Positions 26,674 to 35,059 of a DNA stretch of 64,000 bases are shown here, piece after piece. Position numbers and translations under genes: made by a program. The DNA is from JBBDSH01 sp040905045. GTDB lineage: Bacteria > Pseudomonadota > Gammaproteobacteria > Eutrophobiales > Eutrophobiaceae. The DNA is taken from assembly GCA_040905045.1 (NCBI GenBank), contig JBBDSH010000105.1, positions 1 through 64,000 on the forward strand, read 5' to 3'. Numbering within the stretch: the stretch's first letter is position 1; each line of letters begins with the position of its first letter. Below the pieces are notes generated by a model that saw nothing but the letters and a program-made list of their open reading frames with translations, searched no databases and was not told where the DNA came from.

Positions 26674-27650
26674 TCGATATTGTCCTTCTGAGTCTGCTCG
26701 CCGCGACCGCACTGGCGGTGGTGTTCATGCGCGATCTGTTCGCCATCGTCATGCTGTTCGGTATCTACAGTCTGTTGTCCGCCGGCTTTTTCGTCTCCAT
26801 GGATGCCGTCGATGTGGCATTGACCGAGGCGGCCGTGGGAGCGGGCATTACCACCGTCCTCATGCTGGGCACGCTGGCATTGACCGCGCGGACGGAGAAA
26901 CGTAAGGGACACGGTCCGCTGTTGCCTCTGTTGGTGGTGATCGTCACCGGCGCGGCGCTGATCTACGCCACCCTCGACATGCCGTATTTCGCCGATCCTG
27001 ATGCGCCGGCGCATCAGCATGTGGCACCCCGGTATATACAGGAATCGGGGACGGAGATAGGCATCCCCAATATCGTCACTTCGGTCCTCGCCAGCTACCG
27101 TGGTTTCGATACCCTGGGCGAGGTGGTGGTTATCTTCGCCGCCGGCCTGGGTGTCCTCATTCTGCTGGGCGTGGCCGGCGATCGCCGCCACGACGCAAGT
27201 CCGTCGACCATGCAGCATCATCTTGTACTGCGTGTCATTACCAAGTCGCTGATACCGTTGATACTGCTGTATGCCCTGTATATCCAGTTTCACGGCGACT
27301 ACGGGCCGGGGGGCGGGTTTCAGGCCGGTGTCATCTTCGCCGCGGCCTTCATCCTTTACAGCATTATCTACGGTCTCAACAGCGCTGAACGGATTATCTC
27401 CCCCGCCGTCCTGCGTTTTCTCATGGCCGCCGGCGTACTGATATTCAGCGGTACGGGTGTGGCGGCATTGCTGCTGGGCGGTAATTATCTCGACTACGAT
27501 TTCCTTGCCCACGATCCGGTGCACGGCCAGCATGTGGGCATACTATTGGTGGAGTTCGGCGTGGGCGTGACCGTGACCGCCGTCATGATCTCGGTATTCT
27601 TCAATTTCAGCGGCCGCAGTAATGCCCGTCAGGAGACCGGGAAGCAATGA
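26661..27650 (+). CDS. Fused antiporter subunit MbhD(DUF4040)-MbhE-MnhB, apparent non-canonical start
   Basis: About 329 residues. In order: a DUF4040/MbhD domain (RDLFAIVMLFGIYSLLSAGF), an MbhE-like segment (GTEIGIPNIVTSVLASYRGF) and a MnhB domain with GDYGPGGGFQAGVIFAAAF. In canonical Mrp systems MbhD/E form the tail of MrpA and MnhB is a separate gene. No ATG, GTG or TTG lies in frame between 26481 and the first conserved residues. The sequence AAGGGGAG ends five bases before an ATC at 26661, which I infer to be the start. The first later ATG (26728) would delete the first helix. Confidence 0.8.
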   Translation: MEILIDIVLLSLLAATALAVVFMRDLFAIVMLFGIYSLLSAGFFVSMDAVDVALTEAAVGAGITTVLMLGTLALTARTEKRKGHGPLLPLLVVIVTGAALIYATLDMPYFADPDAPAHQHVAPRYIQESGTEIGIPNIVTSVLASYRGFDTLGEVVVIFAAGLGVLILLGVAGDRRHDASPSTMQHHLVLRVITKSLIPLILLYALYIQFHGDYGPGGGFQAGVIFAAAFILYSIIYGLNSAERIISPAVLRFLMAAGVLIFSGTGVAALLLGGNYLDYDFLAHDPVHGQHVGILLVEFGVGVTVTAVMISVFFNFSGRSNARQETGKQ

Positions 27651-28003
27651 CCACGGTACTGGGATTGTACAATTACTGGGTGGTCATCTTCCTGATGATG
27701 GTGGGTTTCTATATCGTCATTGCTCACGGCAATATGGTCAAGAAAGTCGTCGGCCTTAATATTTTCCAGACATCCGTGTTCATTCTCTATATCAGCGTCG
27801 GTAAAGTGCGCGACGGCGCCGCGCCCATTCTCGACGACACCGTAACGGTATATTCCAATCCGCTGCCCCATGTTTTAATCCTCACCGCCATTGTTGTCGG
27901 CGTGGCGACAACGGCTTTGGCCCTGGCGCTGATCGTGCGCATCCGCGAGTCCTACGGCAGTATTGAAGAAGAAGATATCCATCGTCAGGACGAATCGTTG
28001 TGA
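27647..28003 (+). CDS. mnhC: Mrp/Mnh antiporter subunit C
   Basis: 118 residues, a NuoK homologue with three membrane helices. The GNMVKKVVGLNIFQTSVFIL region matches MnhC. The ATG overlaps the previous stop (ATGA), and its own stop overlaps the GTG of the next gene. Confidence 0.92.
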   Translation: MTTVLGLYNYWVVIFLMMVGFYIVIAHGNMVKKVVGLNIFQTSVFILYISVGKVRDGAAPILDDTVTVYSNPLPHVLILTAIVVGVATTALALALIVRIRESYGSIEEEDIHRQDESL

Positions 28004-29481
28004 TCACCGCCAATCTTCCCGCACTGCAGGTTGTCATTCCCCTGCTTGCCGCACCCCTGAGCCTGGTACTGCGGCGGCCCGGCTTGGCCTGGCTGTTTAC
28101 GCTGTTGATCAGCATTATCACGCTGTTCGTCAGTCTGGAACTGTTGCGGCAGGTCCTCTCAGGCGGCGTGATTTCCTATGCCATGGGCGGCTGGGAGCCG
28201 CCATGGGGAATTGAGTATCGTGTCGATACCGTCAACGCCTTCGTTCTTCTGATTGTATCCATCATCGGCGCCGTGGTCATGCTGTCCGCGGGTGAAAGCG
28301 TTGCCAGGGAGGTGCCGGAGGACAAACAACCGCTGTTCTACACCGCCTACCTGCTGTGCCTGACGGGTCTGCTGGGTATCGCCATTACCGGCGACGCCTT
28401 CAACCTGTTCGTGTTTCTGGAAATCTCGTCCCTGTCATCGTATATCATGATCAGCCTGGGGCAGGATCGGCGTTCCCTGACTGCAGCCTTTCAATATCTG
28501 ATCATGGGCACCATCGGCGCCACGTTTATCCTTATCGGCGTCGGTCTGCTGTACATGATGACCGGCACGCTCAATATGCATGATTTGTCGCAGCGCCTGC
28601 CGGCGATTATGGAAACGCGTACGGTACACAGTGCCTTCGCCTTTCTGACCGTGGGTATCAGCATCAAGCTGGCTCTTTTCCCTCTGCATCTGTGGCTGCC
28701 CAACGCCTACACGTATGCGCCCTCGGTGGCCACCGCGTTCCTCGCCGCCACCGCCACCAAGGTGGCCGTGTATGTGCTGTTGCGTTTTGTTTTTACCGTT
28801 TTCGGCGTCGAATTCGCCTTTGAAATGATGCCGCTGGGCGAGATCCTGATGCTGCTGGCTCTGCTCGCTATCTTCAGTGGATCCACGGTTGCCATATTCC
28901 AGGACAATATCAAGCGAATGATGGCCTATTCCAGCGTCGCCCAGATCGGTTACATGATCCTGGGGATAAGTTTCGCCACGGTCACCGGCCTGACCGCCGG
29001 CATTCTGCATCTGTTCAATCATGCCATGATGAAGGGGGCGCTGTTTCTGGCCCTGGGCTGTATTGTTTATCGCATCGGCGGCAATGTCCGTCTCGACGAT
29101 TTTCGCGGCCTGGGCAAGACCATGCCCTGGACCATGGCGGCCGTCGTTGCCGGTGGATTGAGTTTAATCGGCGTTCCGCTGACTGTGGGTTTTGTCAGCA
29201 AATGGTACCTGGTGCTCGCCGCCCTGGAGCAGGGTTGGTGGCCGATTGCCGTGATGGTTCTGGTCGGCTCCCTGCTGGCGGTGGTGTATATCTGGAAGCT
29301 GGTGGAGGCGGCGTATTTTCAGGCGCCGAAAGAGGGGGCAAGTGGCGCCGAGGCGCCGCTGTCCCTCCTGATCCCCACCTGGTTGCTGATTGGTGCCAGT
29401 GTTTATTTTGGTATTGATACCGATCTGACCGTCAGCGTGGCGCAGATTGCCGCGCAGTCACTGCTGGAGGTGCGACCGTGA
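28000..29481 (+). CDS. mnhD: Mrp/Mnh antiporter subunit D, first copy
   Basis: 493 residues, about fourteen membrane helices, homologous to NuoL/M/N. Seen: FVFLEISSLSSYIMISLG (key glutamate about 135), the lysine-bearing IKLALFPLHLWLPNAYTYAP, and QDNIKRMMAYSSVAQIGYM. GTG start at 28000 inside the mnhC stop. It is the most MnhD-like of the three large subunits. Confidence 0.92.
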   Translation: MITANLPALQVVIPLLAAPLSLVLRRPGLAWLFTLLISIITLFVSLELLRQVLSGGVISYAMGGWEPPWGIEYRVDTVNAFVLLIVSIIGAVVMLSAGESVAREVPEDKQPLFYTAYLLCLTGLLGIAITGDAFNLFVFLEISSLSSYIMISLGQDRRSLTAAFQYLIMGTIGATFILIGVGLLYMMTGTLNMHDLSQRLPAIMETRTVHSAFAFLTVGISIKLALFPLHLWLPNAYTYAPSVATAFLAATATKVAVYVLLRFVFTVFGVEFAFEMMPLGEILMLLALLAIFSGSTVAIFQDNIKRMMAYSSVAQIGYMILGISFATVTGLTAGILHLFNHAMMKGALFLALGCIVYRIGGNVRLDDFRGLGKTMPWTMAAVVAGGLSLIGVPLTVGFVSKWYLVLAALEQGWWPIAVMVLVGSLLAVVYIWKLVEAAYFQAPKEGASGAEAPLSLLIPTWLLIGASVYFGIDTDLTVSVAQIAAQSLLEVRP

Positions 29482-30944
29482 TCAGCATCAGCGCGGGCAA
29501 TCTGCTTCCCGTGATTATTATTCTGCCGCTGATCGCGGCGGTACTGATACGGCTCGCGGGCAACTACCCGAACCTGCGCGAGAGCATTACCATCGTGACC
29601 TCCGTGGTATTGTTTCTGCTGCTGCTGCCCCTGGTACCGCTGGTCCTTCAGGGGGTGCAACCTGCGTATACCATCGCCGAGCCGTTTCCCGGCCTGCCGC
29701 TGCAGCTCACACTGGAACCCTTAGGGATGCTGTTTGCCCTGGTGGCCGGATTTCTCTGGATTGTTACCTCGATTTACTCTATCGGCTACATGCGCGGCCA
29801 CCACGAGGAAAACCAGACCCGATTCTTCCTGTTTTTCGCCGTTGCCATCGCCGTCACCATGGGCGTGGCCTTTGCCGGCAATCTGCTGACGCTGTTCGTC
29901 TTTTATGAAATGCTGACCCTGTCCACCTATCCGCTGGTCACCCATGCGGGTACGGACGACGCGCGCCGGGCGGGCAGGGTGTATCTTGGGATCCTGATTT
30001 CAACGTCCATTGCCTTCCTGCTGCTGGCCATGATCTGGGCCTGGTCCCTGGCCGGGACGCTGGAGTTCCGCGCCGGCGGCATCCTCGCCGGCACGGCCTC
30101 ACCGATGCTGCTGGGTGTCCTGCTGTTTCTGTTCTTCTTCGGTGTCGGCAAGGCGGCCCTGATGCCGTTCCATCGCTGGCTGCCGGCTGCCATGGTGGCA
30201 CCGACACCGGTGAGTGCATTGCTGCACGCCGTGGCCGTGGTCAAGGCGGGGGTCTTCACGCTTCTTAAAATCGCGGTCTACATTTTTGGTACGGACGTCA
30301 TGGCCGATCTGCCGGCGGCACAAGCACTGTCGTATATCGCCGCCGCGTCCATTCTGCTGGCTTCACTGGTTGCTCTGACGAAAGACAATCTCAAGGCGCG
30401 GCTGGCGTATTCCACCGTCAGCCAACTGGGTTACATTACACTGGGCGCGTTGCTGGCGGCCACGGGTGTCATCGGCGGGGCCATGCACATCGTCATGCAC
30501 GGCTTCGCCAAGATCACCCTGTTCTTCGGCGCCGGTGCCGTGCTGGTGGCGGCCCACAAGACCGAGATCAGTCAGCTGGACGGTCTCGGCCGGCGCATGC
30601 CCATCACCTTCGGTGCGTTCTTTATCGCCACCCTGAGCATCATCGGCCTGCCGCCGCTGGGCGGTATGTGGAGCAAATGGTACCTGGGCATGGCCACGCT
30701 GGAGGCCGGTGAATGGTTTCTGCTGGCGACCCTGATGCTGAGTTCACTCTTGAACATCGGCTACCTGGTACCCATTTCCATTCGCGCTTTCTTTGGCAAA
30801 TCCGATGATGGATCATCCGAAGGCATGAAGGAGGCGCCCCTGACCTGTGTCTTTGCCATGATGGTGACGTCCCTGGCGTGTGTCATGTTGTTCTTTTTCC
30901 CGGAGCCATGGTACCGGCTGGCGTCCATGGCCGTACTATTCTGA
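29478..30944 (+). CDS. Antiporter subunit D-like protein, second copy
   Basis: 488 residues, multi-spanning NuoL/M/N-type. Seen: FVFYEMLTLSTYPLVTHAGT (glutamate in helix 5), KAALMPFHRWLPAAMVAPTP, and TKDNLKARLAYSTVSQLGY. GTG start at 29478 overlaps the previous stop. Extra D-type subunits occur in archaeal Mbh-related and some bacterial Mrp operons and may add a second ion channel. Confidence 0.9.
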   Translation: MISISAGNLLPVIIILPLIAAVLIRLAGNYPNLRESITIVTSVVLFLLLLPLVPLVLQGVQPAYTIAEPFPGLPLQLTLEPLGMLFALVAGFLWIVTSIYSIGYMRGHHEENQTRFFLFFAVAIAVTMGVAFAGNLLTLFVFYEMLTLSTYPLVTHAGTDDARRAGRVYLGILISTSIAFLLLAMIWAWSLAGTLEFRAGGILAGTASPMLLGVLLFLFFFGVGKAALMPFHRWLPAAMVAPTPVSALLHAVAVVKAGVFTLLKIAVYIFGTDVMADLPAAQALSYIAAASILLASLVALTKDNLKARLAYSTVSQLGYITLGALLAATGVIGGAMHIVMHGFAKITLFFGAGAVLVAAHKTEISQLDGLGRRMPITFGAFFIATLSIIGLPPLGGMWSKWYLGMATLEAGEWFLLATLMLSSLLNIGYLVPISIRAFFGKSDDGSSEGMKEAPLTCVFAMMVTSLACVMLFFFPEPWYRLASMAVLF

Positions 30945-30955
30945 GCGAGGCGGAT

Positions 30956-31213
30956 ATGCAGATAGAAAAGAAACAACACATATTCGATAAACCGGAAAAC
31001 GTTCGCCTGTTGCTGCGTATTTTCTACAGCATCTGCGGCATCCTGTTCATTCTGGATTTTGTCCTGCACCGGCATGTGGAACATCCATGGGAACATCTCT
31101 GGGGCTTTTACGCGATATTCGGTTTTATTGCCTGCGTGGTCCTGGTGCTGATCGCCAAGGAAATGCGCAAGGTGTTAATGCGGAAGGAAGATTATTACGA
31201 TGTGGAGCGCTGA
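30956..31213 (+). CDS. Small two-helix membrane protein of the antiporter operon
   Basis: 85 residues of unknown family. Two membrane segments (about 20-37 and 47-65) separated by a histidine-rich loop (HRHVEHPWEH), then a basic and acidic tail (KEMRKVLMRKEDYYDVER). It starts 11 bases after the second D-like gene (purines GAGCGAGGCGG before the ATG) and overlaps the third by 14 bases, so it is almost certainly translated with them. It may be an accessory or linker subunit. Confidence 0.75.
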   Translation: MQIEKKQHIFDKPENVRLLLRIFYSICGILFILDFVLHRHVEHPWEHLWGFYAIFGFIACVVLVLIAKEMRKVLMRKEDYYDVER

Positions 31214-32897
31214 ACTACCGCCGTTTCTGCTGTTCTACCTGGGCGCCTTTCTGGTGCTGTTCCTGCGCGGTTGGCTGCGAGCACTGGTCATGCTGGCAAT
31301 ACCGGTTCTCGGCGGTCTCCATCTGTGGTTTGATGTGGCACCGGGTATTGTCCATAGCGTCGGTTTGCTGGAGTTCGATCTGGTGGTCATGCGCACGGAT
31401 CGTCTCAGCCTGTTGTTCGGTTACCTGTTTCACATCGCCGCGCTGCTGGCGATCGTGTTTTCCCTGCACGTGCGCGACACCACCCAGCACGTTGCGGGTC
31501 TGGTTTACGCCGGCAGCGCGCTGGGCGCCGTCTTTGCCGGTGATCTTCTGACACTGTTCCTGTTCTGGGAACTGCTGGCCGTCAGTTCCGTGTTTCTGGT
31601 CTGGGCTCGGCAGACGCCGCAGTCGTTCCGGGCGGGTCTGCGTTATCTGGTTATCCAGGTACTGTCCGGCGTATTGCTGCTGGCAGGCGCCATGGCTTAT
31701 TACTGGCAGAACGACACACTGGCATTCAATCATATCGGTCTCGAGGGCGTCGCCGGCTGGTTGATCTTCCTGGCTTTCGGCATCAAGTGCGCCTTTCCGT
31801 TGCTGCATAACTGGCTCACCGACGCCTATCCCGAAGCGACGCCCACCGGCACGGTTTTTCTGTCCGCATTCACTACCAAGGTGGCTGTGTACGCCCTGGC
31901 GCGCGGCTTCGCCGGAACCGAAATACTCATCTACATCGGTGCCGCGATGACCTGTTTCCCGATCTTCTACGCGGTGATTGAAAACGATCTGCGTCGTGTG
32001 CTGGCCTACAGCATGATCAACCAGATCGGCTTCATGGTCTGCGGTATCGGCATTGGTACGGCACTGGCCCTGAACGGCGCCGTCGCCCACGCCTTTAACG
32101 ACGTCATCTTCAAGGGCCTGTTGTTCATGTCCATGGGTTCGGTGCTGTACATGACGGGGCGCATGAACGGTTCCGATCTGGGCGGCCTCTACAAGACCAT
32201 GCCCAAAACCGCCACGCTTTGCATCATCGGGGCGGCGTCCATCTCGGCTTTCCCGTTGTTCAGCGGATTTGTCAGCAAGTCCATGGTCATGAGCGCTCTG
32301 CTCAAGGGAGAGCATCATATTGTCTGGCTCATGTTGTTGTTTGCTTCTGCCGGCGTCTTCCATCATGCCGGTATCAAGATCCCGTATTTTGCCTTTTTCG
32401 CCCACGATTCCGGCATCCGCGCGTCAGAACCGCCGCGCAACATGCTGTTGGCCATGAGCGTGGCTGCCGTGCTCTGTGTATTCATCGGCAGTTATCCACT
32501 ATGGCTGTACAGCCTGTTGCCCTGGGACGTGGATTACATGCCTTATGACACTACGCATGTTCTGGCCCAGCTGCAGTTGCTGTTTTTCTCGGCCCTGGCC
32601 TTTGTCTGGCTGAACCTGCGCGGACTGTATCCGCCGGAACTGCGTTCCACCAACCTGGATGCGGAGTGGTTTTATCGGCGCCTGTTCCCGGCTTTCTACG
32701 GCCGGTTGTTACAAGGGCTTTCCTTCATCGGCATGACATCCGGTGGCTTTGTGCGCGATCGCCTGCAGACGTTACTGGCCGGTCTGACACGCAGCCATGG
32801 CCCCGAAGGCACGCTGGCGCGCACCTGGCCGACAGGGAGCATGGTGCTGTGGGTGGCGGTCCTGCTGGGAGTCTATCTGATTCTCTATTATCTGTAG
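31200..32897 (+). CDS. Antiporter subunit D-like protein, third copy
   Basis: 565 residues, another NuoL/M/N-type subunit with a longer C-terminus. Seen: LFLFWELLAVSSVFLVWARQ (key glutamate), FGIKCAFPLLHNWLTDAYPE, and IENDLRRVLAYSMINQIGF. It may take the role of the N-terminal part of MrpA, which is otherwise missing. The stop codon is the first TAG of the REP array that follows. Confidence 0.9.
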   Translation: MWSAELPPFLLFYLGAFLVLFLRGWLRALVMLAIPVLGGLHLWFDVAPGIVHSVGLLEFDLVVMRTDRLSLLFGYLFHIAALLAIVFSLHVRDTTQHVAGLVYAGSALGAVFAGDLLTLFLFWELLAVSSVFLVWARQTPQSFRAGLRYLVIQVLSGVLLLAGAMAYYWQNDTLAFNHIGLEGVAGWLIFLAFGIKCAFPLLHNWLTDAYPEATPTGTVFLSAFTTKVAVYALARGFAGTEILIYIGAAMTCFPIFYAVIENDLRRVLAYSMINQIGFMVCGIGIGTALALNGAVAHAFNDVIFKGLLFMSMGSVLYMTGRMNGSDLGGLYKTMPKTATLCIIGAASISAFPLFSGFVSKSMVMSALLKGEHHIVWLMLLFASAGVFHHAGIKIPYFAFFAHDSGIRASEPPRNMLLAMSVAAVLCVFIGSYPLWLYSLLPWDVDYMPYDTTHVLAQLQLLFFSALAFVWLNLRGLYPPELRSTNLDAEWFYRRLFPAFYGRLLQGLSFIGMTSGGFVRDRLQTLLAGLTRSHGPEGTLARTWPTGSMVLWVAVLLGVYLILYYL

Positions 32898-33318
32898 CCC
32901 GGATGACGCGCAGCGGAATCCGGGAAGTGATCGAATGTGATTAATCTGCCCCGGATTCCGGCCTTCGGCCTCCATCCGGGCTACGGGATCGGTAGCCCGG
33001 ATGAAGCGCAGCGAAATCCGGGAGATGATCGAATGTGATTAATCTGCCCCGGATTCCGGCCTCCGGCCTCCATCCGGGCTACGGGATCGGTAGCCCGGAT
33101 GACGCGCAGCGAAATCCGGGAAGTGATCGAATGTGATTAATCTGCCCCGGATTCCGGCCTCCGGCCTTCATCCGGGCTACGGGATCGGTAGCCTGGATGG
33201 AGCGCAGCGGAATCCGGGAAGTGATCGAATGTGATTAATCCGCCCCGGATTCCGGCCTTCGGCCTCCATCCGGCCTACGGGATCGGTAGCCTGGATGGAG
33301 CGCAGCGGAATCCGGGAA
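32894..33318. repeat. REP/BIME array, four 98-bp units plus a half unit
   Basis: Units start at 32895, 32993, 33091 and 33189, exactly 98 bp apart, with a half unit from 33287. Each holds a left arm (GTAGCCCGGATGACGCGCAG and on to CCGGG), a 25-bp spacer and an inverted right arm (CCCCGGATTCCGGCCTTCGG to GGGCTAC). Arms begin with GTAG, the tetranucleotide typical of RAYT-linked REPs. Copies differ by a few bases, for instance GCCTGG for GCCCGG in units 4 and 5. It is not CRISPR: repeats are adjoining and palindromic. Confidence 0.9.
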
Positions 33319-33368
33319 TCTAATTATCTGTTATACGAGTTAGGGATTGCGAAGGAGCGTGACAGGAT

Positions 33369-33905
33369 ATGGTTCAATATCGGCGTAACCGGTTGCCCGG
33401 AGGTACTTATTTCTTCACCGTGACCTTGCGCGACAGATGTTCGGGCTTGCTGGTGGAACATATCGATAACTTGAGAGTGGCCTTCCGAGAAACTCGACGT
33501 CAATATCCTTTCGTGATTGAGGCCGTGGTGATATTGCCCGATCATCTTCATTCAATCTGGAGCCTGCCTTCCGGGGATGTCAACTATTCAGGCCGATGGC
33601 AGGTGATCAAGAGTCGTTTTACCCGGGCACTGGTCAAGGCGGGCGTCAATCTGACTCAAAACTCCAAGGGGGAATTCAACCTCTGGCAGAGACGGTTTTG
33701 GGAGCACACCATTCGCGATGAAATGGATTTCAACCGTCATGTGGATTACATTCATTTCAATCCAGTAAAACACGGTTTGGTGGGACGGGTAAGGGATTGG
33801 CCACATTCGTCTTTTCATCAGTATGTGCGGAATGGTACATATCCACTGAACTGGGGTGGAGAAGGGATGGTGGATAACGATACTGCTGACTATGGAGAAC
33901 CATGA
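33369..33905 (+). CDS. REP-associated tyrosine transposase (RAYT)
   Basis: 178 residues of the Y1/HUH transposase family. The HUH motif is LPDHLHSIW (about 57-65) and the catalytic tyrosine is in HVDYIHFNPVKHG (about 120-132). RAYTs are single-copy relatives of IS200/IS605 transposases that act on REP sequences. The gene lies in the spacer between a left REP arm (33287-33318) and a right arm (33922-33966), inside an array of the same repeat. This is the classic REPtron layout. ATG at 33369 follows GAAGGAG. The family has no long terminal repeats of its own. Confidence 0.93.
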   Translation: MVQYRRNRLPGGTYFFTVTLRDRCSGLLVEHIDNLRVAFRETRRQYPFVIEAVVILPDHLHSIWSLPSGDVNYSGRWQVIKSRFTRALVKAGVNLTQNSKGEFNLWQRRFWEHTIRDEMDFNRHVDYIHFNPVKHGLVGRVRDWPHSSFHQYVRNGTYPLNWGGEGMVDNDTADYGEP

Positions 33906-33921
33906 AACGGGTATTATCGTG

Positions 33922-34056
33922 ACCCCGGATTCCGGCCTTCGGCCTCCATCCGGGCTACGGGATCGGTAGCCCGGATGAAGCGCAGCGAAATCCGGGAAGT
34001 GATCGAATGTGATTAATCTGCCCCGGATTCCGGCCTCCGGCCTTCATCCGGGCTAC
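33922..34056. repeat. REP/BIME array continued, half unit plus full unit
   Basis: A right arm at about 33922-33966 followed by a full unit (33967-34056) of the 98-bp family. The phase matches the array left of the RAYT gene, as if the gene expanded the spacer of one unit. The end of the last arm is four bases from the yajQ stop codon. Confidence 0.9.
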
Positions 34057-34059
34057 TGG

Positions 34060-34545
34060 TTAATCGCGGAAATTGGTGTACTGCAACGGCAGGTGGATGG
34101 ACTTGTCGTTCTTGAGTAAAGCGATCACTTCCTGCAGGTCGTCACGTTTCTTGCCCGTGACACGCAGTTGATCCCCCTGGATGGCGGCCTGGACTTTGAT
34201 CTTCGAGTCCTTGATTTTCTTCACCAGTTTCTTCGCCAACTCCTTGTCGATACCCTCCCGGACGGTCACTTCCTGATGCGCCTCGTTGAGGGATTCCTCA
34301 ATGGGACCGGCGTCCAGGCAGCGTATGTCAATGCCGCGCTTTGACAGCTTGGTCTCCAGAATTTCCATGACCTGCTTGACCTGGAATTCGGCGGTGGATA
34401 CCAGCTTCAGAGTGCGACCGCTGAGCTCGATTTTTGAATTGGTGCCCTTGAAATCGAAGCGATTGCCGATCTCCCGGTTGGCTTGGTCCACGGCGTTGGT
34501 CAACTCGTGATTGTCTATTTCGGAAACAACATCAAATGACGGCAT
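34060..34545 (-). CDS. yajQ: YajQ-family nucleotide/c-di-GMP-binding protein
   Basis: 161 residues, full length. Two ferredoxin-like domains; the N-terminus MPSFDVVSEIDNHELTNAVD and RFDFKGTNSKIEL are diagnostic. Family members bind c-di-GMP in Xanthomonas and Pseudomonas and other nucleotides elsewhere. ATG at 34545 with AGAG upstream. Its 3' end abuts the REP array. Confidence 0.95.
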   Translation of the reverse strand: MPSFDVVSEIDNHELTNAVDQANREIGNRFDFKGTNSKIELSGRTLKLVSTAEFQVKQVMEILETKLSKRGIDIRCLDAGPIEESLNEAHQEVTVREGIDKELAKKLVKKIKDSKIKVQAAIQGDQLRVTGKKRDDLQEVIALLKNDKSIHLPLQYTNFRD

Positions 34546-34613
34546 GTGGTCTCTCCAATGTTACTTTTCAGTATTCTAATGCTTGTTTCAATTTTACTAC
34601 AACAAAAACAAAT

Positions 34614-34701
34614 GGATCTCGCAAAGGCGCAAAGTCGCCAAGAACGCAAAGAGATTTTTGTTGTCTTTGCCTTTGCGCCTTTGCGATCTTGGCGAGAGAT
34701 C
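34614..34701. repeat. CGCAAAG mirror element between yajQ and the DUF3301 gene
   Basis: Left arm of CGCAAAG/CGCCAAG words (34616-34652), core AGATTTTTGTTGT, right arm of CTTTGCG words ending in GGCGAGAGATC. It overlaps the stop codon of the DUF3301 gene. The composite flanks are missing. Confidence 0.8.
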
Positions 34702-35050
34702 AATTAATGTTTCTTGAGGGATAAACCTCAGAGTGGATGGTGGTACCTTCCGGCCCCTCGATGTAGACGGCCTCGATGCGAGTGCCCGTCAGGATTATAT
34801 GGCCCATATGGCGATCAGCGCCACTCTCGCTGACGTGGAACTGGTATGAGCGATGGACGCGCCAGCGGCCGTTCCGGTCCCGTTTCAGGGATATCCCGCT
34901 CAGCGCCACGGACTGATCCAGCAATTGCAGTCCGGCGGCTTCACAAGTGCTCTTGCAGCGGCGGATAACGTATTCCCGCATGCGCAGCGTTTCAAACCAG
35001 AAAAGCAATGCCAGGGTAATGACAGCCAGCAGCAGAAGGGGAGTGCTCAT
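34700..35050 (-). CDS. DUF3301 domain-containing protein
   Basis: 116 residues. One N-terminal membrane helix (about 4-19), then a soluble domain with LLDQSVALSGISLKRDRNGR (about 43-62), the hallmark of DUF3301 in gammaproteobacteria. Function unknown. ATG at 35050, nine bases after apbE ends, so probably one operon. Confidence 0.85.
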   Translation of the reverse strand: MSTPLLLLAVITLALLFWFETLRMREYVIRRCKSTCEAAGLQLLDQSVALSGISLKRDRNGRWRVHRSYQFHVSESGADRHMGHIILTGTRIEAVYIEGPEGTTIHSEVYPSRNIN

Positions 35051-35059
35051 CAGTGGGCT

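Noticed and set aside
32894..33318. Regularly spaced repeats that could suggest a CRISPR array
   Set aside because: Units are contiguous 98-bp inverted REP pairs; the spacers between arms are the same in every unit and a RAYT gene is embedded. No cas genes.
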